Shown here one piece after another: positions 5,173 to 5,195 of a stretch of DNA of 5,195 nucleotides. This stretch comes from Methanoregula sp. (lineage in GTDB: Archaea > Halobacteriota > Methanomicrobia > Methanomicrobiales > Methanospirillaceae), in assembly GCA_003157895.1 (NCBI GenBank), contig PMKW01000019.1, positions 1 to 5,195 on the forward strand, written 5' to 3'. Positions within the stretch are counted from its first letter, which is position 1. Every line of letters starts with the position of its first letter. Under the pieces are notes generated by a model. The model was not told the origin of the DNA. It saw nothing but the letters and a program-made list of their open reading frames with translations, and searched no databases. The position numbers were made by a program, and so were the translations under genes.

Positions 5173-5195
5173 AAGCTACACTAAATTCACCGAAA

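Larger units (their letters stand above)
3509..5195 (+). mobile_element. IS3-family insertion sequence, right end not seen
   Basis: The element begins with TGTGTCAATATAAC at about 3509, immediately after the PAS frame loses its family pattern, and carries overlapping orfA and orfB of IS3 type. OrfB has a complete DDE triad and no internal stop, so the element looks recently active. The left end contains GTGTC (3510-3514) and GACAC (3526-3530) facing each other. I could not find an inverted match to the left end between 5059 and 5195, so the right terminal repeat and the target duplication probably lie beyond the window. The exact left boundary is uncertain by a few bases. Confidence 0.75.

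Noticed and set aside
1..5195. CRISPR array, tRNA or rRNA
   Set aside because: No regularly spaced repeats, cloverleaf with CCA-type arm or rRNA core motif was seen on either strand.

Overview
The window most likely comes from a methanogenic archaeon of the Methanomicrobiales type (Methanoregula, Methanolinea or Methanosphaerula relatives). The argument is resemblance: the regulatory proteins, the methanogen-style PAS segment and the strong GGAGG-type ribosome sites all recall that group. No rRNA, tRNA or core gene is present to confirm it, so the assignment is an inference from protein style.

Layout. Positions 1-460 contain no convincing gene and look like an upstream or leader region with small hairpins and a possible TATA box. 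Positions 461-3158 hold a tightly packed, same-strand cluster read as A-B-A'-B'-C. A (461-1186) is an intact soluble protein with a GAF-like C-terminal half. B (1226-1627) is a small coiled-coil protein resembling the dimerisation domain of a histidine kinase, but the phospho-accepting His position is Met and no ATPase domain follows. A' (1637-1969) is a shortened, diverged copy of the middle of A. B' (2009-2593) carries a near-identical copy of the B domain behind a membrane region whose reading frame is broken at a G tract. C (2604-3158) is a RecA/KaiC-like protein without a P-loop and is interrupted by an in-frame TAG. The A-B and A'-B' gaps are both 39 nt, which fits tandem duplication of a two-gene unit followed by decay.

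Positions 3296-3508 encode the start of a PAS-domain sensor that is cut off by an IS3-family insertion sequence. The element starts at about 3509 and fills the rest of the window. It carries orfA (3575-4060) and orfB (4057-5058, intact DDE triad), an A8 slippery run that would fuse them by -1 frameshifting, and a GC-rich inverted repeat after orfB. No match to the left terminal repeat is visible before position 5195, so the right end probably lies beyond the window.

How the genes may work together (inference): A would sense, B would be a non-phosphorylating helical connector, and C would be an ATPase-like partner that lacks nucleotide-binding motifs. This is a signalling module assembled from kinase-like parts without kinase chemistry. 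Here the A and B genes look functional, while A', B', C and the PAS gene show damage, so the locus looks like a signalling cluster in decay with a recently arrived transposon.
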